A stretch of 11,985 nt of DNA from Fidelibacterota bacterium (GCA_003695105.1 RFIZ01000266.1:1-11985), one strand, 5' to 3'; shown: positions 1-7,972, counted from the first letter of the stretch. Made by a program: numbers and translations. Notes: a model not told the origin generated them from the letters alone.

Positions 1-76
1 CATCCACTTGGGCGATGGTCAACGCCTGTAACCAGAGCAGAACCATCAGACCCGGGATGTACTTACGCCCGTTCAT
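1..76 (-). CDS. Start of a secreted protein (partial, runs off the left edge)
   Basis: Only the first 25 codons are visible. They read MNGRKYIPGLMVLLWLQALT followed by IAQVD. This is a classic Sec signal peptide: a basic N-terminus (R4, K5), a hydrophobic stretch over about residues 8-22, and a likely cleavage site near the Ala-Gln pair at 22-23. The ATG begins one base after the TGA stop of the TonB-dependent receptor, so the gene is very probably the next member of the same operon and translationally coupled to it. There is no clear Shine-Dalgarno sequence of its own, which fits coupling. The mature protein is outside the window, so its function is unknown. From context it is another envelope or secreted component. 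Confidence 0.72.
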   Translation of the reverse strand, partial: MNGRKYIPGLMVLLWLQALTIAQVD

Positions 77-77
77 C

Positions 78-3000
78 TCAAAAGGCCACCGTGATACCGA
101 ACGTGATATCCCGGGGATCCAGGAAGGTAAGCGATTTCAGATTAGGCATGTTGATATAGGCCTTGTCTTTGAGGATCTGTTTTTCCTCCGGTGTGAGATG
201 GTCCGGGTCCGCCGGATGAAAAGGTTGGTAGGGCACACCCGGTTTACGGTAATCCCCTACCCGATCATGGCCGTGTTCGGTGCCTTCCTCCCAGTCGAAA
301 TGGAGGGACTCGATATAATCGATATAATCGTAGGTATTGACGAATCCGGCATAACTGAGGTACCGGGTGTTAAAGACATTGGTCACATCCAGGAACAGGT
401 CCACCCGGCTCGTATTCACCCGAAAAGTTTTGGCCAGTTTCACATCCATCAGGTAGCGGTCAACCCACTGGATATTATCGACCACTCCCGGAATGTTATC
501 CGGATTGTAGGTGCTGTACGCACCGGCTTTATAGGTACCGATCACATTCAATACCCAGTCACCCAGCACATAACCGATTCCCGGCAGGCGGGGACCGAAG
601 CGGGCGGGAGTCATAAAATTCAGATTGGCCCGGGCGTAGGGCTGAGGATGAGGCCGGGACTGGTAGGGATTGATCCGCTCATAGTCGCGCTGCTCATTGG
701 GATCCTGATAATAGCGTGTCAAGCCGAAATAGCCGGAGGTTTTCACCATGTAGGTATAATTCACGAATCCGGAAAACCATTGTCCTATGGATTTACTGAG
801 GGTGACTTCAAATCCCCGGATATCCTCATAATTGTTGTTGGCGGCCTTATGGTATTGGACCGAACTGTTGATGTTCTGGTAGTAGATCCAGCCGGCCTGA
901 TTGGTTACATCCTTGTAATAGGCAGCCACATTCAACAGAAAGGCATGCCGAAAGCTTTTGGCCAGACCCAGCTCGTAGGCGACCGTCTTTTCCAAATCCA
1001 GATTGGGATTGCCGATATGGGTCACCAGTCCGTTCGATTCCCGCTGCAACCGAAAACGGTAGGAAGAAGCAGGCTCGGAATAGAAATGTCCGTAATTGAA
1101 ATAGAGTTTGGACGTTTCCGTTATGGGATGGGACACACCCAGCCGGGGACTGAGTGTTTGCCGGGTCTTTGACGGGACCACCGGCGCCTCCTCTTCGATT
1201 TTGTTCCCCAGACCCTGTTTGAAAAAATCGTCATAATCCTCCAACTGATACAGGTGGGTGTTGGCGGAAGAAGATTCCCACCGGAGACCCACATTGGCGA
1301 TGAAGGCGCGGTATTCGATTTTATCCTGGAGATAGAAGGCCAGGCGATACGGGAAGACATCATACACCAAGCTGCGATTCCAGGTGGACATGGATGGATT
1401 TTCGGTGGAGGAACGTACATGGTAGGCGTTGCGCACATAATCCAAGCCGGTTTTTATCTGGTTATGAGCGTTGATTTGATTCACGAAATCAACCTTGGCA
1501 ATAAACGTCAAATTCCGGGTCCGGTCCCGTCCCAGGTTCATCCATCCCCCGATGGACATTCCGTCAATTCCGGTGACACCATAGCCCCAGTAGCCGTAGG
1601 GCGCTTCATCGACAAAATACCCATCCACGATTTCATAGACCCGACTGGTGTCCCGCTGGGGTAATTGATAGGTGTTGTACCGGTTTTCCATCCATTGGAG
1701 GAGCACTTCATAATAGCGGGTATTATCCAGTACATGGTTCCATTTTGCCCCCACCATGTTCCGGCGTATTTCGGTGGGGCTGTAATACCCGGGCATAAAC
1801 AGCACGCTGTTCCCGCTGCTGCTGTTAATCAGATCCGCCACGGAATAGGTAGATTTCAGCACCGAACCGGTAGGCGTTACCTTCCAGGAGTAGGGTGACA
1901 CGGACTGTATCAGGCCGGTCTGACCGTTCAGAGTCAATTTGATCTTCCTGGTGATATCCGCCGTGAGCTTGAGCCGGGAGACTCCTTCGGTGTAGCCGTC
2001 CAGACTCAGGGGAAAGACAAATTGGGTTTCGTCCTGTTGGTGGGAAAAATAAAAGCGCCAATGGTTCCATCGGGAGAGGAATGGCACCGGACCTCCCAGG
2101 GCCAGGTCGAGGGTTTGATCCGGTTTTTTGATATCCCCCTGGCGCCGGTGCTGCCACTCAAACAGCCGCCGGGCACCTTCCGGGGTCAGATCATTGGCGG
2201 GATCATCATCGTTCAGGGTCCCTTCGGATATGGCGATCCAGCCTTCAAACGAGGGGTATTGTCCCTGGGTATAGGCGTCCCAGGCGCCATTGTCGGTGCC
2301 TGTCCAGCAAACGGTCGTATCCAGGTACGGTCGTAAAAAGTAGGACTCCGGGTCATAGACGGAGGGCCCGAAGTGTTTGGGTTGCGGCGGGGAATAGCGC
2401 AGGGTGACAGCTCCATGATACTCGTCCGGGTCCCCTTCTTTGGTGACGACATTGATGACTCCTGACCGGATATTCCCGTATTCAGCGTTGAATCCGCCCG
2501 TTTGGATCTGGATTTCCTTGACGGCGTTCAGTGCCGTTGAGGTATAGGGAATATTGGACCGCTCATCGTTCATCAAAAAACCGTCTACCAGGTACGCCGA
2601 CTGACTTTGGGATCCTCCGCGGATGGCCAGATTTTCGATTCCCGCCTGCAGGTTGATCACCTGTGTGATACTTTTGACAGGCAGGTTTTCGATCACATCG
2701 GAACTCATGTTGAGCTGGCTGGCCGAAATGTCCGGCTCTACCAGCGGTCGCTCCGCCGTCACTTCCACGGCTTCCAGTTCCAGGGTGGTCAGGGACAGTT
2801 CCAGATCCAGGGTCGTGGTCTGATCGATGCGGATTTCCACCCCCTTCACCAGCACATCATGATAGCCGATGATGGAGGCTTTGACCGTATACACACCGGG
2901 CGGAACATTCAGGATGACAAAACGTCCCTGTGTGTCCGTGGCGGCCCCCATATCCGTGCCCACCAAAAGGACGTTGACACCGATCAGCGGTTCGTGGGTT

Positions 3001-3095
3001 TCCTGATCCCGGGTGGTACCCGCCAGCTTACCCGTGACGCCGGCCTGGAGACAAACACCTATCCCCCAGAGGAGAAGTATCCAGCGACGATTCAC
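78..3095 (-). CDS. TonB-dependent outer-membrane receptor A with carboxypeptidase-regulatory-like domain
   Basis: A 1005-residue outer-membrane transporter, expected to import an unidentified ligand using energy passed from TonB-ExbBD. Domain order: signal peptide about 1-19; carboxypeptidase-regulatory-like beta-sandwich about 22-105 (EPLIGVNV, GAATDTQGRF, VPPGVYTV); TonB-box-like segment about 109-115 (AVEVTAE); plug about 122-220 (IRGG at 158-161, YLVDG at 168-172, QTGGFNAEYGNIRSG at 198-212); then a beta-barrel to the C-terminus, which ends in an aromatic strand (FGITVAF). The length is typical of SusC-like receptors with the extra N-terminal domain. Translation starts at GTG 3095, supported by GGAG eight bases upstream and by the signal peptide beginning there. 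It is clearly paralogous to the receptor at 7971-11114, with matching blocks in plug, early barrel and C-terminus, but is diverged at the DNA level. It lies 15 bases after the IPT/TIG lipoprotein gene. No SusD partner is recognisable. Class is confident; substrate unknown. Confidence 0.93.
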   Translation of the reverse strand: MNRRWILLLWGIGVCLQAGVTGKLAGTTRDQETHEPLIGVNVLLVGTDMGAATDTQGRFVILNVPPGVYTVKASIIGYHDVLVKGVEIRIDQTTTLDLELSLTTLELEAVEVTAERPLVEPDISASQLNMSSDVIENLPVKSITQVINLQAGIENLAIRGGSQSQSAYLVDGFLMNDERSNIPYTSTALNAVKEIQIQTGGFNAEYGNIRSGVINVVTKEGDPDEYHGAVTLRYSPPQPKHFGPSVYDPESYFLRPYLDTTVCWTGTDNGAWDAYTQGQYPSFEGWIAISEGTLNDDDPANDLTPEGARRLFEWQHRRQGDIKKPDQTLDLALGGPVPFLSRWNHWRFYFSHQQDETQFVFPLSLDGYTEGVSRLKLTADITRKIKLTLNGQTGLIQSVSPYSWKVTPTGSVLKSTYSVADLINSSSGNSVLFMPGYYSPTEIRRNMVGAKWNHVLDNTRYYEVLLQWMENRYNTYQLPQRDTSRVYEIVDGYFVDEAPYGYWGYGVTGIDGMSIGGWMNLGRDRTRNLTFIAKVDFVNQINAHNQIKTGLDYVRNAYHVRSSTENPSMSTWNRSLVYDVFPYRLAFYLQDKIEYRAFIANVGLRWESSSANTHLYQLEDYDDFFKQGLGNKIEEEAPVVPSKTRQTLSPRLGVSHPITETSKLYFNYGHFYSEPASSYRFRLQRESNGLVTHIGNPNLDLEKTVAYELGLAKSFRHAFLLNVAAYYKDVTNQAGWIYYQNINSSVQYHKAANNNYEDIRGFEVTLSKSIGQWFSGFVNYTYMVKTSGYFGLTRYYQDPNEQRDYERINPYQSRPHPQPYARANLNFMTPARFGPRLPGIGYVLGDWVLNVIGTYKAGAYSTYNPDNIPGVVDNIQWVDRYLMDVKLAKTFRVNTSRVDLFLDVTNVFNTRYLSYAGFVNTYDYIDYIESLHFDWEEGTEHGHDRVGDYRKPGVPYQPFHPADPDHLTPEEKQILKDKAYINMPNLKSLTFLDPRDITFGITVAF

Positions 3096-3103
3096 CCGGG
3101 AGA

Positions 3104-3107
3104 CTCC
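3104..3107 (-). promoter_or_regulatory. Shine-Dalgarno site supporting the GTG start of receptor A
   Basis: GGAG on the minus strand, eight bases before GTG 3095, in the 15-base gap after the preceding stop codon (TAG, 3113-3111). It is the main reason for accepting a GTG start here; the signal peptide begins immediately after it. Confidence 0.6.
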
Positions 3108-3110
3108 GGA

Positions 3111-4358
3111 CTACAGACTGCGTCCGTAATAAGGGGCGCCCTGTTTCACCATGTCCACCCGGAAAATCCGTTTCTTGGTGTCATCCGAACTTCGGCTGTT
3201 GACGTAGAGGTAATTTCCGTTTCCCCAGGTGATCTTGGTCGCCGGCGGATCCAGAACTTCCGTGTAGATCGGTGTGATGGGCTGACCGGTATACGGAGGA
3301 TCGATACTGTATAAAGCGGCCACATTATCACAGGCCAGGATCATGGTTCCGTCTTCGGCGAAGGTGATTCCGTTCAGGATCGGCGCGTCGCTCCCGCCCA
3401 TGGCGGACCCCCAATCGATGACCAGCTCTGTCGGCCCGAGGGTAGTGGCATCCTGGATTTCATTCCGCCAGATGCCGTCCTGGATGACAGTGGTATCGGT
3501 ACCGATATAGTCTCCTATGATGTAGACGTAGCCGTCAAAGACCCGGATGGCATTGACATGCACGTCCGTCGGATACGTCGCCACCGTGGCAAAACTGCTT
3601 TCTCCGTTGAGAACATTGATGCGGTACAGTTCATTCTTCCTACCGCCCGTATACAGATTGCCGTACTGGTCAAAATCCAGGTCATAGGCTTTCACGTTCC
3701 CGGGCAGGTTTTTCCAGGAACTGGCGGCACCGCCGCCTGCCGGAACTTTGTATATGGACTTATAGCGCCTGGCAATATACAATTCTCCCGCGGGCCCCAT
3801 CCGCATGGCATCGGCCTTCAGGAAAGAATGGGTCCCGTAGGGATTGGGATCCCGTTCCCCGTTGGGAAATACCCGCAGAATATCCCGGTCGTCAGAGTGG
3901 GACACATACAGGTTTTCCAGGGAATCCATGGCCATGGCATACAGGGCGAAGAAATGGTCGAAATTTCCCCACTCCACCACGGGAGGATACAATTTATAGT
4001 GATCGAATTCGGCAAAATTGTAGGCTCCGATTACCGCAACCTGAATTTTCACCGAATCTGCCACCAGGTTGGGCGCCTGCACGACCAATTCGGTTTCCGT
4101 GGCCGATTGCAGGGACCCCCGGTTTCCGTTGAAATAGACCAGGTTTTTTTCCGGATCACTGGAAAAATGCTGTCCCGTGATGGTGATGATCCCGATACCG
4201 GAAAAGGCACTGTCTGCCGGTGAAACGGACGTGATCACCGGATCCGGCAGGCCCTGTTCGTTGGGATCGTAAATATTATCTGGATAGTTGGGTTCCGAAC
4301 ACTGCCAGAGAAGGATTCCGGTTAAGCCCAAAACCGTGAACAAGAGTTTCGTTTTCAT
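3111..4358 (-). CDS. Lipoprotein with IPT/TIG domain and C-terminal beta-propeller (NHL/SMP-30-like)
   Basis: A 415-residue predicted lipoprotein. Residues 1-19 form a signal peptide ending LLWQ before Cys20. That lipobox is imperfect (Gln at -1), but the following SEPNYPDN looks like a lipoprotein tether. Residues about 39-116 fit an IPT/TIG immunoglobulin-like fold (PVITSVSPADSAFSG, then ITITGQHFSSDPEKNLVYFNG). From about 120 to the end are repeats of the kind NLYVSHSDDRDILRVFPNG, GELYIARRYKSIYKVP, NLYTGGRKNELYRI and YLYVNSRSSDDTKKRIFRVD, as in NHL or SMP-30-like beta-propeller blades. I chose ATG 4358 over the in-frame ATG at 4373: GGAG lies nine bases before 4358 and the signal peptide then begins MKTK, whereas 4373 has its purine run touching the start. 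IPT/TIG plus propeller lipoproteins are often surface ligand-binding proteins. Lying between a PorV-like barrel and a TonB receptor, it may be a surface partner of that receptor. No catalytic motif is visible. Confidence 0.85.
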   Translation of the reverse strand: MKTKLLFTVLGLTGILLWQCSEPNYPDNIYDPNEQGLPDPVITSVSPADSAFSGIGIITITGQHFSSDPEKNLVYFNGNRGSLQSATETELVVQAPNLVADSVKIQVAVIGAYNFAEFDHYKLYPPVVEWGNFDHFFALYAMAMDSLENLYVSHSDDRDILRVFPNGERDPNPYGTHSFLKADAMRMGPAGELYIARRYKSIYKVPAGGGAASSWKNLPGNVKAYDLDFDQYGNLYTGGRKNELYRINVLNGESSFATVATYPTDVHVNAIRVFDGYVYIIGDYIGTDTTVIQDGIWRNEIQDATTLGPTELVIDWGSAMGGSDAPILNGITFAEDGTMILACDNVAALYSIDPPYTGQPITPIYTEVLDPPATKITWGNGNYLYVNSRSSDDTKKRIFRVDMVKQGAPYYGRSL

Positions 4359-4367
4359 GCGATGGGT

Positions 4368-4371
4368 CTCC
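4368..4371 (-). promoter_or_regulatory. Shine-Dalgarno site that decides the start of the IPT/TIG lipoprotein
   Basis: GGAG on the minus strand, nine bases before ATG 4358. It overlaps the last base of the alternative ATG at 4373-4371. It therefore favours the downstream start, which also gives the better signal peptide. Confidence 0.55.
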
Positions 4372-4376
4372 ATTCC

Positions 4377-5393
4377 TTATATCGCGATCTGAATGGAAAA
4401 TTTTTGAACCGAATCGAAGATTCCGAAGGGAGTATAGGCGTAATCGATGCTGAGAAAATGTTTTCCCAACGATTTCGACAGCCCGAATCCCACGGTCGAA
4501 CTGCGTTCATCATAATTGACCAAAAAGCCGTACCGCAAGTAAAGCAGATCAAACAGATTGTATTCCAGACCGATATTCATGCGTTCCGCATAGGAGCGGG
4601 GATGGATGGCATCGACGGACAGGAGCAGGCGCGGATCTTTCGTTCCGGGCAACGCCAAAAAATGCAAAGGGTCGAAATCCAGCAGATTGATCGAAGCACC
4701 AATCCGGAAGGTAAGCGGGAGCTGAAATCCTTCCGACTGGTATTTGATTTCCTGGGAAAAATTCCGGACGGACATGCCAAAGGCAAATTCCTTCCATCCC
4801 GTTTCGTAAATCGTACCAAAATCGTAGGCCAGGGTGGACAGGGTATTTTTGTCCACGGTAAACGTGGTATCCGTTTCCGGGACAACACTTTTTCCCAGAT
4901 ACTGGTAGGCGGACTTGATGTGTCCGCCGACGGAGAAGCGATCCGACAACGCCCGGGCGTAGCCCACGCCGATGCAGAATGCCGTCGGATGAAACACTTC
5001 CGTATCAATGAAACCCTGATCGTTGGGCCATACCATGGTTCCCTGGACCTCACCGTAATCGACACTTTGCATGGAAAAGCCCAGGACACCATACCGGCCA
5101 TCCATCGGGGCGAAAGAGAGGCTGACCGAATTATGGAGGATACCGGCAATCCAGGTATTTTGGCTGAAATTGACTTCCAGGAAATTCTGACTCCGGGCCA
5201 TCCCGGCCGGATTGAAAAAGAGAGCAGTGGAATGGTCCTGAACGGTGGTCATGGCTTCCCCCATACCGGAAGCGCGGGCATCGGAGGTAACACTCAGAAA
5301 CTGAAATCCGGTCTGGGCAATCTTTTTATCCTTGGCCGCAGCCGCTGTCAGGAAGAACAACAAAAAGCTGAACAAGAGGAAAATTCGTTTCAT
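4377..5393 (-). CDS. PorV/PorQ-family outer-membrane beta-barrel protein
   Basis: A 338-residue protein with a cleavable signal peptide (about 1-20: MKRIFLLFSFLLFFLTAAAA). The PorV/PorQ signature follows at about 29-48 (GFQFLSVTSDARASGMGEAM), then the FadL-like element ALFFNPAGMA at about 57-66. The rest alternates in the manner of amphipathic barrel strands (FSVGGHIKSAYQYLG, MNIGLEYNLFDLLYLRYGF) and ends in a hydrophobic strand (FSIQIAI). In Bacteroidota, PorV is the type IX secretion component that shuttles substrates bearing a C-terminal sorting signal to the surface attachment complex; PorQ-like relatives have less defined roles. The length is normal for the family. ATG 5393 has AAGGAA seven bases upstream, inside the end of the preceding lipoprotein gene, four bases from its stop. 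A sorting-domain protein is encoded two genes upstream, which supports a T9SS-linked or anchoring role. This could also be a paralogue without a true PorV function. Confidence 0.85.
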   Translation of the reverse strand: MKRIFLLFSFLLFFLTAAAAKDKKIAQTGFQFLSVTSDARASGMGEAMTTVQDHSTALFFNPAGMARSQNFLEVNFSQNTWIAGILHNSVSLSFAPMDGRYGVLGFSMQSVDYGEVQGTMVWPNDQGFIDTEVFHPTAFCIGVGYARALSDRFSVGGHIKSAYQYLGKSVVPETDTTFTVDKNTLSTLAYDFGTIYETGWKEFAFGMSVRNFSQEIKYQSEGFQLPLTFRIGASINLLDFDPLHFLALPGTKDPRLLLSVDAIHPRSYAERMNIGLEYNLFDLLYLRYGFLVNYDERSSTVGFGLSKSLGKHFLSIDYAYTPFGIFDSVQKFSIQIAI

Positions 5394-5397
5394 GGTT

Positions 5398-5928
5398 CTA
5401 TTCCTTATTCAAAACGACCATTTTAAAGTTGACCGGATCTTCACTGGACAGGCAAATGAGATAGGATCCGGCCCCCAGGTGATAGACCCGGCGGCTGAAA
5501 ATGTAGGGACAGGCGGCGACGGTGGACAGTTCAATCGCTTCCTCGGCCGGTGATATCGTCGTATCGCCATCCGAAAGGGAAAAGTTGACATTGTGGTCCG
5601 TGTAAATCACTTTGTCACCGGAGTTGACCACCTGAAACACCATGTACAGGGAATCGGTGGGAAACCGAACCGACCAGAGGGAATCGGAATCTACGCCAAA
5701 GACGATTCCGGCCTCGGTCAGAAAGGCCACACGATCGGCAAAGGTCACCACCGTGTCCGGCAGGGCGGCCGGCCGGAGGGAAATCGCCAGAGAATCCACC
5801 TCATACACACCGCACGCCGCGGCGTCCAGAGCCGAGATGGTGTAGGTTTCATCCTGGTAATCCCCGCAGGATACTCCCAGGAGGAGCAACAGGATCATGC
5901 CAAAACACAAGAGGAAGAATTTTTTCAT
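5398..5928 (-). CDS. Small lipoprotein of unknown function
   Basis: A protein of 176 residues counted from MKKFFLLC. The N-terminus is a lipoprotein signal peptide: two lysines, a run of Leu/Ile, then LLGVSC, with Cys21 as the likely lipidated residue, followed by GDYQDE. The mature part (about 155 residues) is acidic and looks all-beta, with a stretch resembling an Ig-like sandwich (VYEVDSLAISLRP, SLYMVFQVVNSGDKVIYTD, GAGSYLICLSSEDPVNFKMV). I recognise no domain family. An in-frame GTG at 5937 would add three residues (MVS). Neither start has a strong Shine-Dalgarno sequence (AGG six bases before the GTG; GAG eight bases before the ATG), and I prefer ATG 5928 for its signal peptide. It sits 12 bases after the secreted-protein gene and four before the PorV-like gene. 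It could be a surface accessory or chaperone-like partner of a neighbour, but this is inference from position only. Confidence 0.82.
   Translation of the reverse strand: MKKFFLLCFGMILLLLLGVSCGDYQDETYTISALDAAACGVYEVDSLAISLRPAALPDTVVTFADRVAFLTEAGIVFGVDSDSLWSVRFPTDSLYMVFQVVNSGDKVIYTDHNVNFSLSDGDTTISPAEEAIELSTVAACPYIFSRRVYHLGAGSYLICLSSEDPVNFKMVVLNKE
5401..5406 (-). promoter_or_regulatory. Shine-Dalgarno site of the PorV/PorQ-family gene
   Basis: AAGGAA on the minus strand, seven bases before ATG 5393. It lies within the last two sense codons (Lys, Glu) of the upstream lipoprotein gene, so the two genes are likely translationally coupled. Confidence 0.6.
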
Positions 5929-5940
5929 GGATACCACTCG

Positions 5941-7962
5941 CTACCTGATTATGATAAATTTTTCGATGTGACTATCCCCTTCCGGGGTTTCAAAATGGGC
6001 AATGTACAGCCCGCTCACGACGACCTGACGATAGGAGGTAATGGAATTCCACACCTCGTCGCCGCTGCCGTCTGTATGTTCGATCGTCTCTACCAGATCT
6101 CCCCGTTCGGTAAAGATCCGGATGGTGCATACCGGCGGTATATTCAGGAACATGATACGATCTTTGCCGTCATCGGTACCGTATTGCTGATCCCGGGCCC
6201 GGATGTTGAACGGGTTGGGAACGACCCGAATCTGATCCATACGGGTGCCCGGAGGGCGACGTAAATAGGCCGGCTCATTGGTACGGGTATAGAAGAGACT
6301 GCTTTCCAGCGGCTGACCGGGATGGAGATCATTGGTGGAACCGTCATCAATCGTTGTCACGTAATAGTAATAATCGAAGCCCCGGACAGCCGTGCGGTCT
6401 TCATAGCGGGTTTCGCCGGGTCCCAGCTCCGCCAGCAATTCATAGGCCGTATCCGGGACGGAAATCGCCCGGTAGAGGCGGTAACCGGCAAAATGGGGCC
6501 AGCTTTCGGCGGAATTGGACCATTCCAGGATGATTCGGTCCCCCCCGGAGGTTACCGTAAATTGATCCGGCGGCGGAGGTTCATGCACAATCTGGAACTG
6601 GTTATCGTAGATTTCCTGAGCCCGCTGGTAGGCCTGGAACAAGGAATCGATACCGGTCATCACCAGATCATCTTTGGCCTGGTTGGTAATAGCTCCGGAC
6701 AACCAGTCAGCTCCAACGATGTAATGCATCTTGCGGGACAGGCCCGCCACGGCTTCCACGGTCACGATCACAATACTGTCACCGGGAGCCATGGTGTAGG
6801 GTCCGTATCCCCGTCCCTGGCTGTATCCCCCTCCCGTGGCACCGAATTGATCCGCATTGCCGTCGCCCACTTCTTCCGCATGACTCAGGGCCGGGTGACC
6901 GGAGGTCATGAGGGCATATTCCTCGGCCATCTTCACGGCGTCGAAATGGTCATTGCCGGAATTATAGGGACCGTCAGAATCCGGGTAGGGTGTCGAGGTG
7001 GGTTGGTAGGGATCATCGCTTTGATCCTGGGGACTGGTATCCACATGGATGGTCATGACCCCGGCGAACTGGGAGGCTCCCAGGTGCCCGTCTTTGGACC
7101 AGTAGGGCGCACCGATATTGTCACCGGGCCCGGACCAGCCGGAATGGCGGCCGTGCCAGGAGATCGTGGCCCGGTAGGGATCGGTAAACCCGGGTCCGAA
7201 CTGACCGTTTTCCCCGATCACGTCATTCATGGTGTTCCGGCCCCAGGTGGCATTCTGCGGCATCCAGTAATACCCGTAAGCACAGGCTTCCTTCGTCATG
7301 GCGTACCGCTCCTGCCAGAAGAAAGTGACCCCGTCCAGAGTCAGGGAGTGGGTGTTGCCATCCAGATCATAGATGCCCGTGTTCTTGAAAGTGTAAACAT
7401 AAATGTAGAAATTATCGAAACCGGGCCGGCTGTAGGCATAAATCTTGCGGGTCATGGTAATACCCAGACTGGTATTGACCGTATTGACCAGGACCCGATC
7501 GGCCGGCAGATCCGGATTCACTTCGTCCACCAGATCGAGGTAATCCATGTCTGAAGCCGGGAGACCGTCCACGTAGACCAGGGGATGATCATAGCGGGCC
7601 AATAGCCGAAAATCCTGGGGCATGAATTCTGACAGTTCATTCAGGACACGCGGACCTACATGGACGACTTTGGCCGTGTAGGTCTGGCCGCTGATGGGAT
7701 CCGGATAATTGGTGGCTCCGATCCAGAGAGCCTTGGCCGCTTTCACATCCTGGTAACGGAACTGGGCCGGCCACTGGAGACCATCCTGTTGATCCGGGAT
7801 CAGGTGCCGGCGACCCACCTCGATCTCGGAACCGCCGTTGGAAAACCAGTCGTGCAGCTGCCCTACGGCAATCCATTTGGTTTCATCAGCCTGGAGCCAG
7901 CTCCAGGTCATCATCAAAATCAGAAGAATCAGGGAAGATCGATGTCGATGAATGAGTTTCAT
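5941..7962 (-). CDS. Secreted surface protein with fibronectin-III-like module and T9SS-type C-terminal sorting domain
   Basis: A 673-residue exported protein. Residues 1-25 form a signal peptide (RSSLILLILMMTWSWLQA). A large N-terminal module (about 28-455) begins KWIAVGQLHDWFSNGGSEIE, contains WPAQF (64-68) and ALWIGATNY (78-86), and is rich in Trp, Tyr and Gly, with an acidic Gly/Ser/Pro-rich stretch near 310-340. It matches no named enzyme family I know, although I recall similar hypothetical proteins in FCB-group genomes. A fibronectin-III-like module follows a four-proline linker (about 462-555: ILEWSNSAES, FAGYRLYRA, YYYYVTTIDDG). The final domain, about 576-673, has the hallmark VVPNPFN, then CTIRIFTERGDLVETI, VVVSGLYIAHF and a basic hydrophobic end (EKFIIIR), as in type IX sorting or FlgD-Ig-like domains. 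It should be exported through the outer membrane and retained at the surface. ATG 7962 follows receptor B by eight bases. No catalytic motif is seen. Confidence 0.88.
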   Translation of the reverse strand: MKLIHRHRSSLILLILMMTWSWLQADETKWIAVGQLHDWFSNGGSEIEVGRRHLIPDQQDGLQWPAQFRYQDVKAAKALWIGATNYPDPISGQTYTAKVVHVGPRVLNELSEFMPQDFRLLARYDHPLVYVDGLPASDMDYLDLVDEVNPDLPADRVLVNTVNTSLGITMTRKIYAYSRPGFDNFYIYVYTFKNTGIYDLDGNTHSLTLDGVTFFWQERYAMTKEACAYGYYWMPQNATWGRNTMNDVIGENGQFGPGFTDPYRATISWHGRHSGWSGPGDNIGAPYWSKDGHLGASQFAGVMTIHVDTSPQDQSDDPYQPTSTPYPDSDGPYNSGNDHFDAVKMAEEYALMTSGHPALSHAEEVGDGNADQFGATGGGYSQGRGYGPYTMAPGDSIVIVTVEAVAGLSRKMHYIVGADWLSGAITNQAKDDLVMTGIDSLFQAYQRAQEIYDNQFQIVHEPPPPDQFTVTSGGDRIILEWSNSAESWPHFAGYRLYRAISVPDTAYELLAELGPGETRYEDRTAVRGFDYYYYVTTIDDGSTNDLHPGQPLESSLFYTRTNEPAYLRRPPGTRMDQIRVVPNPFNIRARDQQYGTDDGKDRIMFLNIPPVCTIRIFTERGDLVETIEHTDGSGDEVWNSITSYRQVVVSGLYIAHFETPEGDSHIEKFIIIR

Positions 7963-7966
7963 TCTA

Positions 7967-7972
7967 CTCCTT
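7967..7972 (-). promoter_or_regulatory. Shine-Dalgarno site overlapping the stop of receptor B
   Basis: AAGGAG on the minus strand, four bases before ATG 7962. It overlaps the TAA stop codon of receptor B (7973-7971), so translation of the 673-residue protein is probably coupled to that of the receptor. It is the strongest ribosome-binding site in the window. Confidence 0.65.

Noticed and set aside
312..329. Tandem nine-base repeat GATATAATC inside receptor A, considered as a recent slippage insertion
   Set aside because: Receptor B has a segment of the same length at the equivalent position (YDFDYYMQSLH against YDYIDYIESLH), so no extra codons were inserted. The repeat encodes an ordinary Asp-Tyr-Ile run.
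15..1172. Long plus-strand open frame (385 codons) opposite receptor A, with similar long frames at 4362-5426 and 6322-7554
   Set aside because: Each lies fully antisense to a gene with clear domains, a signal peptide and a ribosome-binding site. Their translations are low-complexity mixtures without recognisable domains, as expected from codon-bias shadows.
5929..5937. GTG start at 5937 for the small lipoprotein
   Set aside because: It is possible, but the nearby Shine-Dalgarno match is only AGG, and ATG 5928 gives a standard MKK lipoprotein signal peptide. The difference is three residues.
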